A stretch of 64,000 nt of DNA from Atopsyche davidsoni (taxonomy: Eukaryota; Arthropoda; Insecta; Trichoptera; Hydrobiosidae), in the NCBI GenBank assembly GCA_022113835.1, contig JAILWY010000019.1, positions 62,001 to 126,000 on the forward strand, read 5' to 3'. The translations under genes and the position numbers were made by a program. The notes beneath the pieces are model-generated. The model was not told the DNA's origin, did not search any database, and was given only the letters and a program-made list of their open reading frames with translations. Every line of letters starts with the position of its first letter. The first letter of the stretch is position 1. Shown here piece by piece: positions 49,084 to 60,076 of the stretch.

Positions 49084-49890
49084 AAATATAAAGTATTACT
49101 TTTCAACTCTGTTTGAGATGAAAATTTGCTTTTTAGTTCAAATTATAATAAGAAGATACTTGTTATTTTCCCAACAGTAAAAGCTCTATTATTTTTATTG
49201 AGCTATTATTTTTGCCATACTTCATGGGTGTGTGGGTACTTTATGGAGGCACTAAAACTTAATTATGCGTTTTGAATGGAACACAAACGGTTTAGTATCT
49301 CTTTCTCTCTCGTCAGATCGCTCGAGCATGATGGATTTAAAGTAAGACATAGACATGAGACATTGTGAATTTTAGCAAAAATCGGGAATATTTTATTTTT
49401 ATGTTTATGTTTCATTTATATTTGTTATGTATTCACCAACGAGACCCGATGATTTATTCTTTACAAATTGATAAATGTTCATTTATCGATATGGTCATTC
49501 CTTTATTTTACTTAACTTCTGGTTTTTAGTAACCTTCCTCCTTCTTAGAACCTATTATTGTCAGATGTGTATTAGTATTTATCTTAAGGTATAAATAAGG
49601 AACATAGAGGTAACGGAGACAGTTTATAGACAGGCACTGTACACGTGCTACTGTAAATTCAAACTAAACGCATATTCTATCGCGCAAACGATATGTGATT
49701 TCTAGTAAAAACATTTTTGTATCTTTCTGTTAAGCGCTGTGCCATCAACAACGATTGAAGGTTTATAATCGAAGATACATCGTTGTTCAGCGGTCAAAGG
49801 GTTAAATAAGAAATGCAGTATTATTTGCAGCAAATTTTATGACAAAAATGATAAATTATACAACAGAATTATGCCATAATGTACCTTCAA
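49084..49890. other. AT-rich intergenic DNA
   Basis: Nothing coding. A short inverted motif (AACAACGAT ... ATCGTTGTT, about 49748-49787) precedes the tandem array. Confidence 0.35.
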
Positions 49891-51500
49891 CAAATAATGC
49901 TATGCACTCAAAGTAATTACCACAAACCTTATTTATTTATTTTATATAATAAACATCACAATGTAAAAAAGTTGTCTGTATATTTTTTAACTTCACCATT
50001 TTTCATTTCAAATCGATGACCCTTGCCAAACTTTAATAGAACAAAGATAAATAATGAAAACATTAACTAGAAGTAAAACCAACGTAAACATTATCATAAC
50101 AACAATTTTTTTAAATATTTAACATTTATATACTTTTAATTCCAACAATAAAAGAGATTAAAAATATTGCACTATATTATTTACACTAAAACATATGAAC
50201 ACTTTTGAAACAGCCTCACATTAGTGCGTAATTATAATTGATGACGGTCTAGCAAATATACATAATTATTGGAGGCGCTCAATAGACAGAATTTTTTTTA
50301 AATATTCTTTCTATAAATACAAATAATGCTTTGCACTTATAATAATTATCACAAACCTAATTAGTATATATTTTATATAATGAACATTACAATGTAAAAA
50401 AGTTGTCTGTATATTTTTTAACTTCACCATTTCTCCTTTCAAATCGATTGGCCCTTGCCACACTTTAATAGAACAAAGATAAATAATGAAAACATTAACT
50501 AGAAGTAAAACCAACGTAAACATTATCATAACAACAAATTTTTTAAATATTTAACATTTATGTACTTTTAATTCAAACAATAAAAGAGATTGAAAATATT
50601 GCACTATATTATTTACACTAAAACATATGAACACTTTTGAAACAGCCTCGCATTAGTGCGTAATTATAATTGATGACGGTCTAGCAAATATACATAATTA
50701 TTAGAGGCGCTCAATAGACAGAATTTTTTTAAAATGTTCTTTCAAGAAATAATGCTTTGCACTCAAAATAATTATCACAAACCTAATTAATATATTTTAT
50801 ATAATGAACATCACAATGTAAAAAAGTTGTCTGTATATTTTTTCAGTATAATTTATCAACTTCACTATTTTTCCTTTCTAATCGATTGGGCCTAGCCAAA
50901 CTTTAATAGAACAAAGATAAATAATGAAAACATTAACTAGAAGTAAAACCAACGTAAACATTATCATAACAACAATTTTTTTAAATATTTAACATTTATA
51001 TACTTTAAATTCTAACAATTTTTATATAAATGTAAAAAATAACTTAACACATTGTATGCGGGGCGCACCTTAAGGCGCTTTTTGTGGACTGGTACTAGAG
51101 CGCGGGTCGCATATAAATGTGTCTTTGATGTCTATGGCGGAAGAATGCGGGTCGCTTCAATTGCCTTGAAAAAAAAATCTATGTTTGAAACTAGAATTTA
51201 TGTCCACAGAACTGTGCATAGTACAATTATAAGTAATACAAAAAAAGAAATATAAAAATCAAATGAGTATTTTCCAAGTTATCGCAATTTACCCAAATGT
51301 TTAATTTCGCGCGAAATGTCGCGAAAAACGCCCGCTCCACGCATATTTCCGCGCGCAAATCGCCCGCATACAAAGTGTTAATACAATAAAAAAGATTGAA
51401 AATATTGAACTATATTATTTACACTAACATCTATGAACACTTTTGAAACAGCTCGGATTAGTGCGTAATTATAATTGATGACGGTCTAGCAAATATACTT
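49891..51500. repeat. tandem array of ~427-bp units (about 3 copies)
   Basis: Units start near 49893, 50322 and 50749 (pitch 429 and 427). Each has the same landmarks: AATAATGC, CACAATGTAAAAAAGTTGTC, TTTAATAGAACAAAGATAAA, AACATTAACTAGAAG, CAGCCTC.CATTAGTGCG and TTGATGACGGTCTAGC. The third unit is split by the TTAA-flanked insertion at 51048-51377 and resumes at about 51382. Divergence is low, so the array is fairly young. No coding potential. Confidence 0.9.
51044..51381. mobile_element. piggyBac-type MITE inserted in the tandem array
   Basis: A 330-bp element (51048-51377) between TTAA duplications (51044-51047 and 51378-51381). Inverted termini are CACATTGTATGCGGGGCG on the left and, complemented, CACTTTGTATGCGGGCG on the right. 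It is GC-richer than its host. No transposase; the 67-codon frame inside (51052-51255) is incidental. Its termini differ from those of the MITE at 24.4 kb, so this is a second family. Confidence 0.85.
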
Positions 51501-51549
51501 AAATTTCTTTTCAAACTCTTTCCGTTAATTTATAATGTGATAAAAACAT

Positions 51550-53450
51550 TTTAAAAAATTATCCACAAAACAAGTGAAAAGTATGTAGCCATTTCCTATT
51601 AATAAAAGTGCAACGGAATAAAATATTCTCTTTAATAATTATAAAAACACTAGAAATGTATCCCGTCATAGAATGACGCGCATTCGATGAACGATGCAAT
51701 GGTGTTTGAACATAATAAGATGAATAATTGCTTTCATTTTGTACCATCAGTTGGATGAAGTTCTGTGATATACTTGGCCTTGAACTTTGAAGCAGAGTGG
51801 CCCACTGTTAATTTAGCTCCCATTGATGCAAAAGACATACTGTTATCGTATGATCTTATTTTTCTCTTGAAATTTCCATTATAAATATCCTTTAAATATA
51901 CTGGGGAAATAGGCCTTGCTGGTAGTTTCACTTTACTTTTGTGACAGTAATCGTTGAACTTTCCATCTGATGGGTTTCTGCTTGATAATGTAAAGCATTG
52001 CAGAATCGACAGGTCACACTAATTAATCCGAAGACAAACGCAGCGTTCGCTGTGCATCAGTTTCTTTTTGTCTTGAGGTCGATGCGCGTACTCGAATTTT
52101 AAGAAGACGCTGCTCACGTTTTCCTTCCAACTCATTGCTTGACATTTATGTCACATTTCGTGTCACAAACAACGCATCACTTTTCACTGCACTGTTCATT
52201 ATTTGATGCAGTCTTTATCACGTTCAATTGTGAAATTCTTGTTGAATTACGTTTTCTGTGCGTAGACGGTGTTATTTTGAGTTATTAAGGGTCTAGGTCC
52301 CATAATCGAGTTTTTTTCTATCATTTTCTAGTCCGTTTTGCGAAAAATCGACTACACCAATCAATAAGATTTAAATGTAAAAAGTTTGGTACATCCCTTC
52401 TTCTGAACACAATATATTCTTATTTCTTATAAATATACTATTAATATGATAAATATGTGTTTTTCCGATTAAAATGTAGGAATTTGGAGATTCGTCTGGT
52501 ACATTTTCCAAGAATCCTAAACATTTAAAAGTCTTTTTTTCAATTGGAATTAAAAGATTAAATATAAACCATGTGCGTCTTTTGGTTTTGAAAAGTCGTC
52601 ATTTTAACCAATTTTTCAACATATTTAAGATTTTATTTTACCCTAAAAATGGACGTTAATTAAATAATAAAAATTAGATAAATATAATTTATAGTTTTTT
52701 CAATACTGTGTAAAAAAATCAACTTTCGATATAGCAAAATAAAGTGACAATTAAATTAATTAAATGACACGATTTCGCCAGGTAATGGACTACCCTCTGG
52801 TGTGCCAACCAGACACCAGAGACAGCCCAATCGTGTCATTTTTTAAAATAATATGGCGCACATGGTTTATATTTAATCTTTTAATTTCAATTTAAAAAAA
52901 AACTTTTAAATGTTTAGGACTCTTGTAAAATGGGCCAGATGAATCTCCAAATTCCTACAATTCAATCGGAAAAAAAAAATTATCTTAATCATTTCGATAT
53001 AGAAAAATAAAGTGACAATTAAATGACACGATTTCGCCAGGTAATGCACTGACTGTGGTGTCCGGTTGGACACCAGAGGCAATTAAATGGCTGGGAGCAA
53101 CTGCCTTAATGATGTGGTTCATCATTTCTAATGCAATTTCGATAAAAAAAATAGAGATGGCACTTGTGTCAAACTGACAAACTGGAAATTTACTTTTTTG
53201 TAAAAGTTCTAAATTTGAAATTCTTGCGGTGACATATAATTCGTACATATTGAAATTCGCTAAAGCATATTTTATAGTTTATGAATGAAAATATTATCCT
53301 ATCGTCTTGAAATTCGGCACATAGCTGCGGAAAAATTTACTTAACTTATGTGCAAAAAATCAGCGTTGTATCTTTTAAGATATTCTATAGAAAACCAAAA
53401 ATCGAAACATACATACATACAAACACACAATGGCTATTATATATATTAGA
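51550..53450 (-). mobile_element. decayed Helitron (minus strand)
   Basis: The 5' terminus is at 53450 on the minus strand (TCTAATATATATAATAGCC after a host A), matching the start of the element at 63540. Shared 5' leader sequence follows to about 53100 and again near 52250-52290. Farther in, a broken frame gives GKREQRLLKIRVRAS and then CRFCNALHYQAETH, VKLPARPISPVYLKDIYNG and RKIRSYDNSMSFASMGAKL (51734-52010). That is the N-terminal zinc-finger and helitron-like region of RepHel proteins. Frameshifts and a missing Rep/helicase core make it inactive. Its 3' end (hairpin plus CTRR) was not located, so the lower boundary is approximate. Confidence 0.75.
52462..52976. mobile_element. inverted-repeat insertion nested in the Helitron
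   Basis: Arms at about 52462-52582 and 52852-52976 are inverted copies; each contains the pair TTTGGAGATTCGTCTGG / CCAGATGAATCTCCAAA and ATATAAACCATGTGCG. The loop between them holds a GACACGATTTCGCCAGGTAA segment that recurs as a direct repeat at about 53023. The block interrupts the Helitron leader, so it arrived later. No frame is coding. A fold-back type non-autonomous element or a tangled duplication. Confidence 0.65.
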
Positions 53451-53541
53451 TTATAACATACTTATTTAAAAAAAGCAAGTTCCATGCTTGGATGCTTAGT
53501 ATGACGACTCTATCTAACGAAAATCTATCGAAATAATCTAA

Positions 53542-56500
53542 CTAGTTATTTTTGTTAATATGTATCCAATTAATGGCGTCATGGATATCATGTAAATTTA
53601 ATCTGCATAAAAAGTTCAATTTTAGGACACTTTCAGGATTCGGCATCAGTTTTTTATACTGGTCTTCTGGCCCTTGGTTTCTTTTGTCGGAGAGGCGACA
53701 TTCACGAATGACACGTGCCGTGAGATGCTCCAACCACTGGATTATCTAGAATGTACAAGAATATTAGGATGATAATATAAATCAATAAAGATATGCATTC
53801 TAATATAGTTATAAATGTTATATTATAATATACTTCATCATTGTTAGGCATGTAACCACTGCCAATCCAAAGAGACGGTGCCCATAGGAAGAGCTGACAG
53901 ATGTTGGCTGCCACATTGGCGTTCAAACGCTGAAATTAAAAACCAACATTGGAATAAGACAGATACACAATTGGAAAACTTTCAGTGGTTCTCAATTCAC
54001 ACCCTAAATTCACAGATACCCTTCTTATAAAAAACTTACCTTTTTAGGGTTCCTCTGCAATAAATTTTTAACCAATCTTTGAATTAGGATTGGTGTCTTC
54101 CGCTCCATACTTGGAAGGTTTTTCTCGTACTCGTCACGGTTGAAGAGTAGAGTAGTTTCATCTGAATGTAAAAAATAAACACATATTTGTTATATTCATA
54201 AAGACATGTCATGTTAGGCGGGGTTTTCACTTTTAAAAATAATAATGTCAATGAAAGGGGGTAGTGAATAACCTGACCTATCAATTTTCATAACCTGCTG
54301 TTACGTGTGATCTCATAAACGATAGTTCCACATGTGCAATGTCTAAATTGAATTATTATTCACAAAACAGCCCGTATTGATCACAAAACTGCGCCTCTCT
54401 TTAATAACTGCAAGTATTTTTCAGGGTTTGCGAAAATATATTTTGCTTATTAAGCGCAACAGCAAATATGTTTTTAACTATTGGACTTAAATGATATGGT
54501 GACATTGGAAAAAGAAAACGACTTAGCTGCTAATCTTTCAGTCGTCTTTCAGAACACATCAGTCGTGATTTGTGATTTCATTTTAACATGCATTAAATAT
54601 TGTTTTATTTATTCAAAATCATCACAAGCCAAAAAATAATGCCTACTTGTAAATTGAAATCTGAAAAGTGTAGAAAACCCTTTAGTTCAGTGTAAATGTA
54701 TGAGATCTTGTCTTGAGATCATAACACTGCTTTTAAATTAACTATTAGTTTTTTAGTAAGTTTATATAATCTTGGGCTTACTGTGATGCTAGCTGCCCAA
54801 TCAAAATCTGTAGTGCTAATTTTTTAATGAATTTAAAAAGAATCTATGTTTAAAGCACTATTTTTATACTAACCTGAGGTTCTATCACAGATGAATGGAT
54901 TTCGTCCGCCGAATATCTCATACGCTAATGTGCCAACAGACCATAAGTCAGCATTGGTATAATTTAATACGGATGAGGGTCCTGCTTCTTGTAGAATTAT
55001 TTCGGGGGCCATAAGTGCTCGGTTTCCACCTAAAATACAAGAATGACAATAATATTAATAAAAAAAACAACACAAATGACTATTCAACATAGCAATAAAT
55101 ATGATTGCTTCCACTGTGTTTAAATTAGTATGTGAGCAGATATTTATAGCAACTTTATCACAAGCCGCAAGCTGCTAAACTGCTAATTAAATAATAATTA
55201 TTCTAACGTTGAATATGAAGCCAATATCAAAAATTGAGAACTGATCAATCAAAATTAATATTTTTAATATTGTACACGGTGTAAAAATTATTCAAATGCT
55301 TCTTACCTTTGCTAATAGCAGATGATGGGAATGGCAGTCTCAAACCGTGTACCATATCTGCTGAACACATACCGAAATCAGTTACTACTAATAACGGCAC
55401 CGTCAAGTGTGCGGCAATCTCGATTGGCTGTACCATAACGTTATCGCTCTTAATGTCCCTGTAACAAATAATAGTAACAAATATTAACAATACACATACT
55501 ACAATAATAAATGTCCCGGTGGAGACAAGTTAAGATCTAAGAGAAAAAAATGTATGAAAGGTTGGCTAACAACATGATGTGATCTCGGTAACAATAATAA
55601 ACCATACTACATTCCTTTCCTGGTCTTTCACAGATTGCATCATAGCACTTTTAATATTACACACAAATAATTACCTATGTGACACACCGTTTTCATTCAT
55701 GTGGACGACTGCTTCCAACAACTGAGTAAAAAGGACCACCATTTCTTTTTGATCTGGCTTTTTGATAGCCAAATACTCGTCTAGTGTGTGCCGATATCTG
55801 AAATAAACGTGAAGAAATCACAACGTGAATGTAGGATTGAATCAACAAGAATGTGAAGCTGAAGAACAGATACATGTACCGATATATTCAAGGAGTTCTA
55901 TCTCTCAGTGGTTTTACAATTATTGTATAAACATTCTTGGTAAATTTTCGAAGAATTTTTAGTCCATGTTAAAGTAAATAAACTTACTTGTTCATAAGTA
56001 AAAAGAGTGCGATGCCATTCGGTTTGGCATCGGGAAACAAATCTAACGATTCCTCTGACGGGGATACAGTACCAATTATGGCTTGATGGATCGACACAAT
56101 ATTGGCATGCGGCGGGAGATTAATAATATTGGGTCTGAAAAACAAGGATTACAATGCCTTTACAGATAGACATCAGTGGTATGAAACGAATGGCATGCAT
56201 TTTCATACATATCATAAATATTTTTATGAAATATTAAATAAACTCACATTAGTTCTTTTATGTTTATAAGGTCTGTGTTGTGTTGTAAATTTCTTGCCGG
56301 AACTGCCTCATGAAGCATACTTGTTACTATTTGTGATAAAGAATTTTGAGATTTATGTTTATGTACAATTTTAATGGCGTAAATTCCATCCCCAGCTCTA
56401 TAATTCTTGTTATTTTTTTTTAAATCGGCTCTGTAAACCGTCCCAAAACAACCCTGGCCAATTGGCTCTCCAATAGTGATGTCCTCTAGGGAAAATGATT

Positions 56501-57477
56501 TATTACTGGCGAGAACTTCATTTTCACAATAGAAAAATACTATGTGCTGATATTGGGAGACTGCATTCTGTAAACATAATATATTAATCACATTAATCAT
56601 TAATAGATGAGAGAATGCTAAATTATGACAAGAAATCGAGACTACTATATAAATATTATAAATTTATATTTTGAATTTTTAGGTTTCTCCCTTTGGGTTT
56701 TTATAGTTTTGAAATACCAAGGATGGCAGTCAGAATGATAGTAAATGCACCACTTACCCTCAGTTACTAAGTAAAATATAAATCCGAAAAGTTAAAATAT
56801 TTTTTTAATGTATGAATTATTACAATTTGGAATTATTTGTAATTGAAGCATACAATTCAATGCAAACTCCCATACAACAGCTAATTTAAAATACTATGAT
56901 ACTACTTTATGATATAAATCTTACCACAATATACAAAATAGATTCGCTTCAGTGTAGCAGCAAATTGATGGTATGGATATATACAAACACAAGAAGACGG
57001 CATTTTGTTATTAACAAAATATAAATTATATAGAACCATGAATGGTGCCATATGAGGATGATGGCTCTTGAAAATTTGGAAGTAAACATATATATTTATA
57101 TCTGAGACTTGAATAATGTAGATAAAGCAACATCACTTACTCTAATATCCTCGCATACATGTTCATTTCCGTCTTCTTTTAGGAGGAATGCTCTGAAAAA
57201 CGATAGCTTAGTTAAAAAAATAGTATGCTTACTAAGTAACAAGGACATAACAAGTAAGGCCCAACAAACATATCATTTTTTTTCAAACATATCAAATTTG
57301 TACTCTTTAGTGCATATTCAATAAAACTATTTCATGCATATATAAATGTGCATGATTTTGGGAACTAGTACTAATTCTTTTGGTTTCATCAATATTGATT
57401 ACTCAAATGAAATTGAAAGAATACATGTGCATGTGTTACTCACTTTGAAGCACCAGCATACATCATAATAATCAGTA
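53542..57477 (-). CDS. PINK1: PINK1 serine/threonine kinase, partial (N terminus not found)
   Basis: Ten minus-strand exons, all but the first with confident boundaries: 57477-57444 (uncertain start), 57192-57141, 56567-56248, 56134-55988, 55797-55675, 55458-55307, 55029-54874, 54161-54040, 53929-53834 and 53745-53542 (stop TAG). Phases agree throughout, giving about 457 residues from the second exon. Kinase landmarks in order: [10 protein letters not shown] (P-loop), YAIKIV (Lys), the PINK1-specific PHANIV and [74 protein letters not shown]. The C-terminal extension carries [23 protein letters not shown]1 is the mitochondrial damage sensor that phosphorylates ubiquitin and Parkin. The usual DFGCCLAD reads DFGMCSAD. 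The mitochondrial presequence and transmembrane exon lie upstream in repeat-rich DNA and were not identified. Confidence 0.93.
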
Positions 57478-57584
57478 CTAGGACAAGATCCACAATTATA
57501 CGCAATATTTTTTACAGCACTGATGTAGGAGAACAAGTGGTCTTCAAGAAGTTTAGAAGTATACTGAACCAATCCATCAAGTGG

Positions 57585-58165
57585 ATGATTTTAAAAACTT
57601 TTTGTGGCAGCACTGAATTAAACTAAATGACAATGCTCCCTTAAGCTAGCTCATGGTGGCCATAGTGGACTGCCCTCTTCATCCAATATATAAGATTAAT
57701 TATATAATTTTCTTAATCCTTGTGAGAAATACCTGCAGTACTAACCATGTAATTTTATCCCTAGTGACCAAGTAATTTTATCCCTTGAAAGAATTGAAAA
57801 GTGATTACAATGCTGTATCAATAAAAAAAAATAAAAAAAACACATGGTGGCAGCACTGAGTAAAGCTTTCAGTGACAATACTCCCTTGAGCTAGCCCGTG
57901 GTGGCAATAGTGAACTGCCCTCTTCATCGAATATATAAGATCCATTTTATAATTCTCTGAATCCTTGTGAGAAATATCTACAGTACTAACCATATAGAGA
58001 CCAAGTAATTTTATCCCTTTAATGAAATTAGAAGTGGTTACAGTGCTGCATCAATAAAAGATTTTAAAAACTATCTGTGGCAGTGCTGAATTAAATTTTA
58101 AGTGAAAATGTTCCCCTGAGCTAGCTCACGGTGGCCACAGTGGACTGCCCTCTTCATATTGTCCG
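57585..58165. repeat. tandem repeat of ~235-bp units (2.4 copies)
   Basis: Units begin near 57606, 57849 and 58079 (pitch 243 and 230); the third is truncated. Shared landmarks are GGCAGCACTGA, GAGCTAGC, GTGGACTGCCCTCTTCAT, AATCCTTGTGAGAAATA and AGTACTAACCAT. It probably lies within the 5' intron of PINK1. No coding frame. Confidence 0.85.
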
Positions 58166-58194
58166 ATAGCTAATCATTTCTCTGTGGATATTAT

Positions 58195-58930
58195 ATTTAT
58201 AGCACTTATTATTGGGACAGCATACCTGTCTTTTATATGATTTCATTTTGATAAACCACAATTAAATACTGAACAAAGTTTTTATAACTTTTTTATGGAT
58301 ATTTTTAGCTGTTCATTTCATCAAAACCTCTAATGTGGTTTTAAACCTCGTGGAAATTTGCTGCCTCACCTGTTTGAAGACTGATTTTTCTTTGACTGGC
58401 TCGAGGTAGAAGCCTTGCTGTTTCCAAATGGCTATAATATACTTTTCTTCAGTGTTTTCTTATTTGTATGATACTCATAATAGCATAAATACATGTATAA
58501 ATTTTATGATGTGAAATAAAAAGACATATTTAACTTATAAGCCCATTTTATATATATATCTGTTTATGGATTGGTCAATCAGATGGTATTTATTACCCAT
58601 TGCGGGTTTATTATATTATTACTAATATGATTAGGCAAATTAGTTCATATATAGAAGATGATTTAAAGAAACTCTCAGAAAAATATCATCGTGATTTGTG
58701 TGAGATTTGAACCCACATCTCCTGGTCCTGGAACCAGGAGATGTGGGTTCAAATCATGTGAAATAAAAAGACATATTTAACTTATAAGCCCATTTTATTT
58801 TATAAAAATATTTCCTATCCAAATAAAAGTGTGTAGCCAAAGAATAAATAGTTGACAATTGCATTGGAATTAATATAAACACAAAATATTTGCTATTAAA
58901 ATTAATAAAAGATTATATTTCAAAACAACA
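58195..58930. repeat. dispersed repeat, copy B, interrupted
   Basis: Second copy of the repeat at 48590-49083, split by a 205-bp insertion (58551-58755). A further diverged fragment with TTTGCTGCCTCATCTATTTG follows at about 59080-59170, so the family has at least three members in the window. Confidence 0.85.
58509..58797. mobile_element. SINE-like insertion with 42-bp flanking duplication and tRNA-like palindrome
   Basis: A 42-bp direct repeat (58509-58550 and 58756-58797) brackets 205 bp absent from copy A of the host repeat, so it is a target duplication. At its right end the insert has a perfect palindrome: arms 58704-58726 and 58733-58755 (23 bp each) around CCTGGA. Each arm contains GTGGGTTCAAATC on one strand, the sequence of a tRNA B box/T-arm. 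On the minus strand the rest resembles a SINE body. A tRNA-derived SINE that inserted with a snap-back at its head is the best reading. Confidence 0.65.
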
Positions 58931-59394
58931 CGAGTTCCGCTCTCGCTGACTCACCTCAGAGAGAGTCCATGTGCAGAATTTATAGAGTACCATTTTTGCA
59001 TGACACCTATTATGGATATTTCTAACTTAAGTAGCTTTAGCTACGTATATTGCCTTTAGATTCATTATCAGAAGAATCACTTTTGCAGGAAAAGTTTCAC
59101 TAACATACCAGAGCTGAACGCAGAGAAGTTTTCTTGCTAAAATGAAAGTTTGCTGCCTCATCTATTTGAAGACTGACGAAAAAGACTGACTATTTGAAGA
59201 CTGACTGAAGAAGAAAAACAAAACTTGACATCTTCATTGTTAGAAAAAATATTATTGCATTGCGATATGAGTTGGTATTATGACTGCTTATTGTTGGCAT
59301 CTAAGCTATAAAAAAAACACAAGTTTATACATGTGTCGTTAGCGCCATCTATGTGTGAAATCCTAAAACTTAGTAGCTCATAGTATATATTTTT

Positions 59395-59760
59395 TTTATT
59401 GTTATCGTTACCAAAATTTAGTTAGATGATGACATTTTAAAGGAAATGAGCTGTCAAGGCAGTGATAATAAAAATGTACCCTCAAAACTACGACGAAATA
59501 CTCCAATTGGGTCTTGTTTCTCAGGAAATACTCCAATGACCAAAATAGGTGGTAATCTGAGGGTGCAATGTCTGGTGAGTAAGGAGGATGTGGTAAAACT
59601 TCCCAACCAAGCTCAGAATTTTTTTCCCGTGTCTTTCTTGCAGCATGCAGCATTATCACGCTGAAGGATCTATCTCTATTTGGTATACTTGCCCACTTTC
59701 TCACTATGTTTTCATTCAAGCGATTAAGTTGCTCACAATAAATATCTGAATGTATGTTTT
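59395..59760 (-). pseudogene. mariner transposase remnant
   Basis: The minus strand encodes a fragment close to mariner transposases: YCEQLNRLNENI, TREKNSELGWEVLPHPPYSPDIAPSDYHLFWSLEYFLRNK. The SPD.APSD block holds the third catalytic Asp region. The second (normally DNARPH) is mutated to HAARKT. The N-terminal HTH and first Asp are missing, and terminal repeats were not found. Inactive fragment. Confidence 0.8.
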
Positions 59761-60076
59761 TATTTATTTATTTTATTTTATTGTTTTGAACTATTGCTGG
59801 CATGTGAAAACATCTTCATAAATATTGCAAAGGTTTTTTGAAGCAGCAGTTGCCGAGTTTTTTTATGAAACTCATACATCAAACAGCGCAAAAAATGTTT
59901 GGATGGAAATTCTTTCTCCATTGTTAAAAAAGGGTCATAACAAAAAAGTGTGATTCAATAGGTAGGCTAGGCCGCGTTGACAAACAACACAAAAGACAAC
60001 TGTACCGCCTCAAGTCCCAACTGAGTGCATACTGCTCCGCCTCTACAAAAATGACCTAACTTTATGGTACCCCTAA

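Noticed and set aside
58704..58755. A tRNA gene
   Set aside because: Only a B-box/T-arm-like sequence is present, as a palindrome; no acceptor stem, D-arm or anticodon arm.
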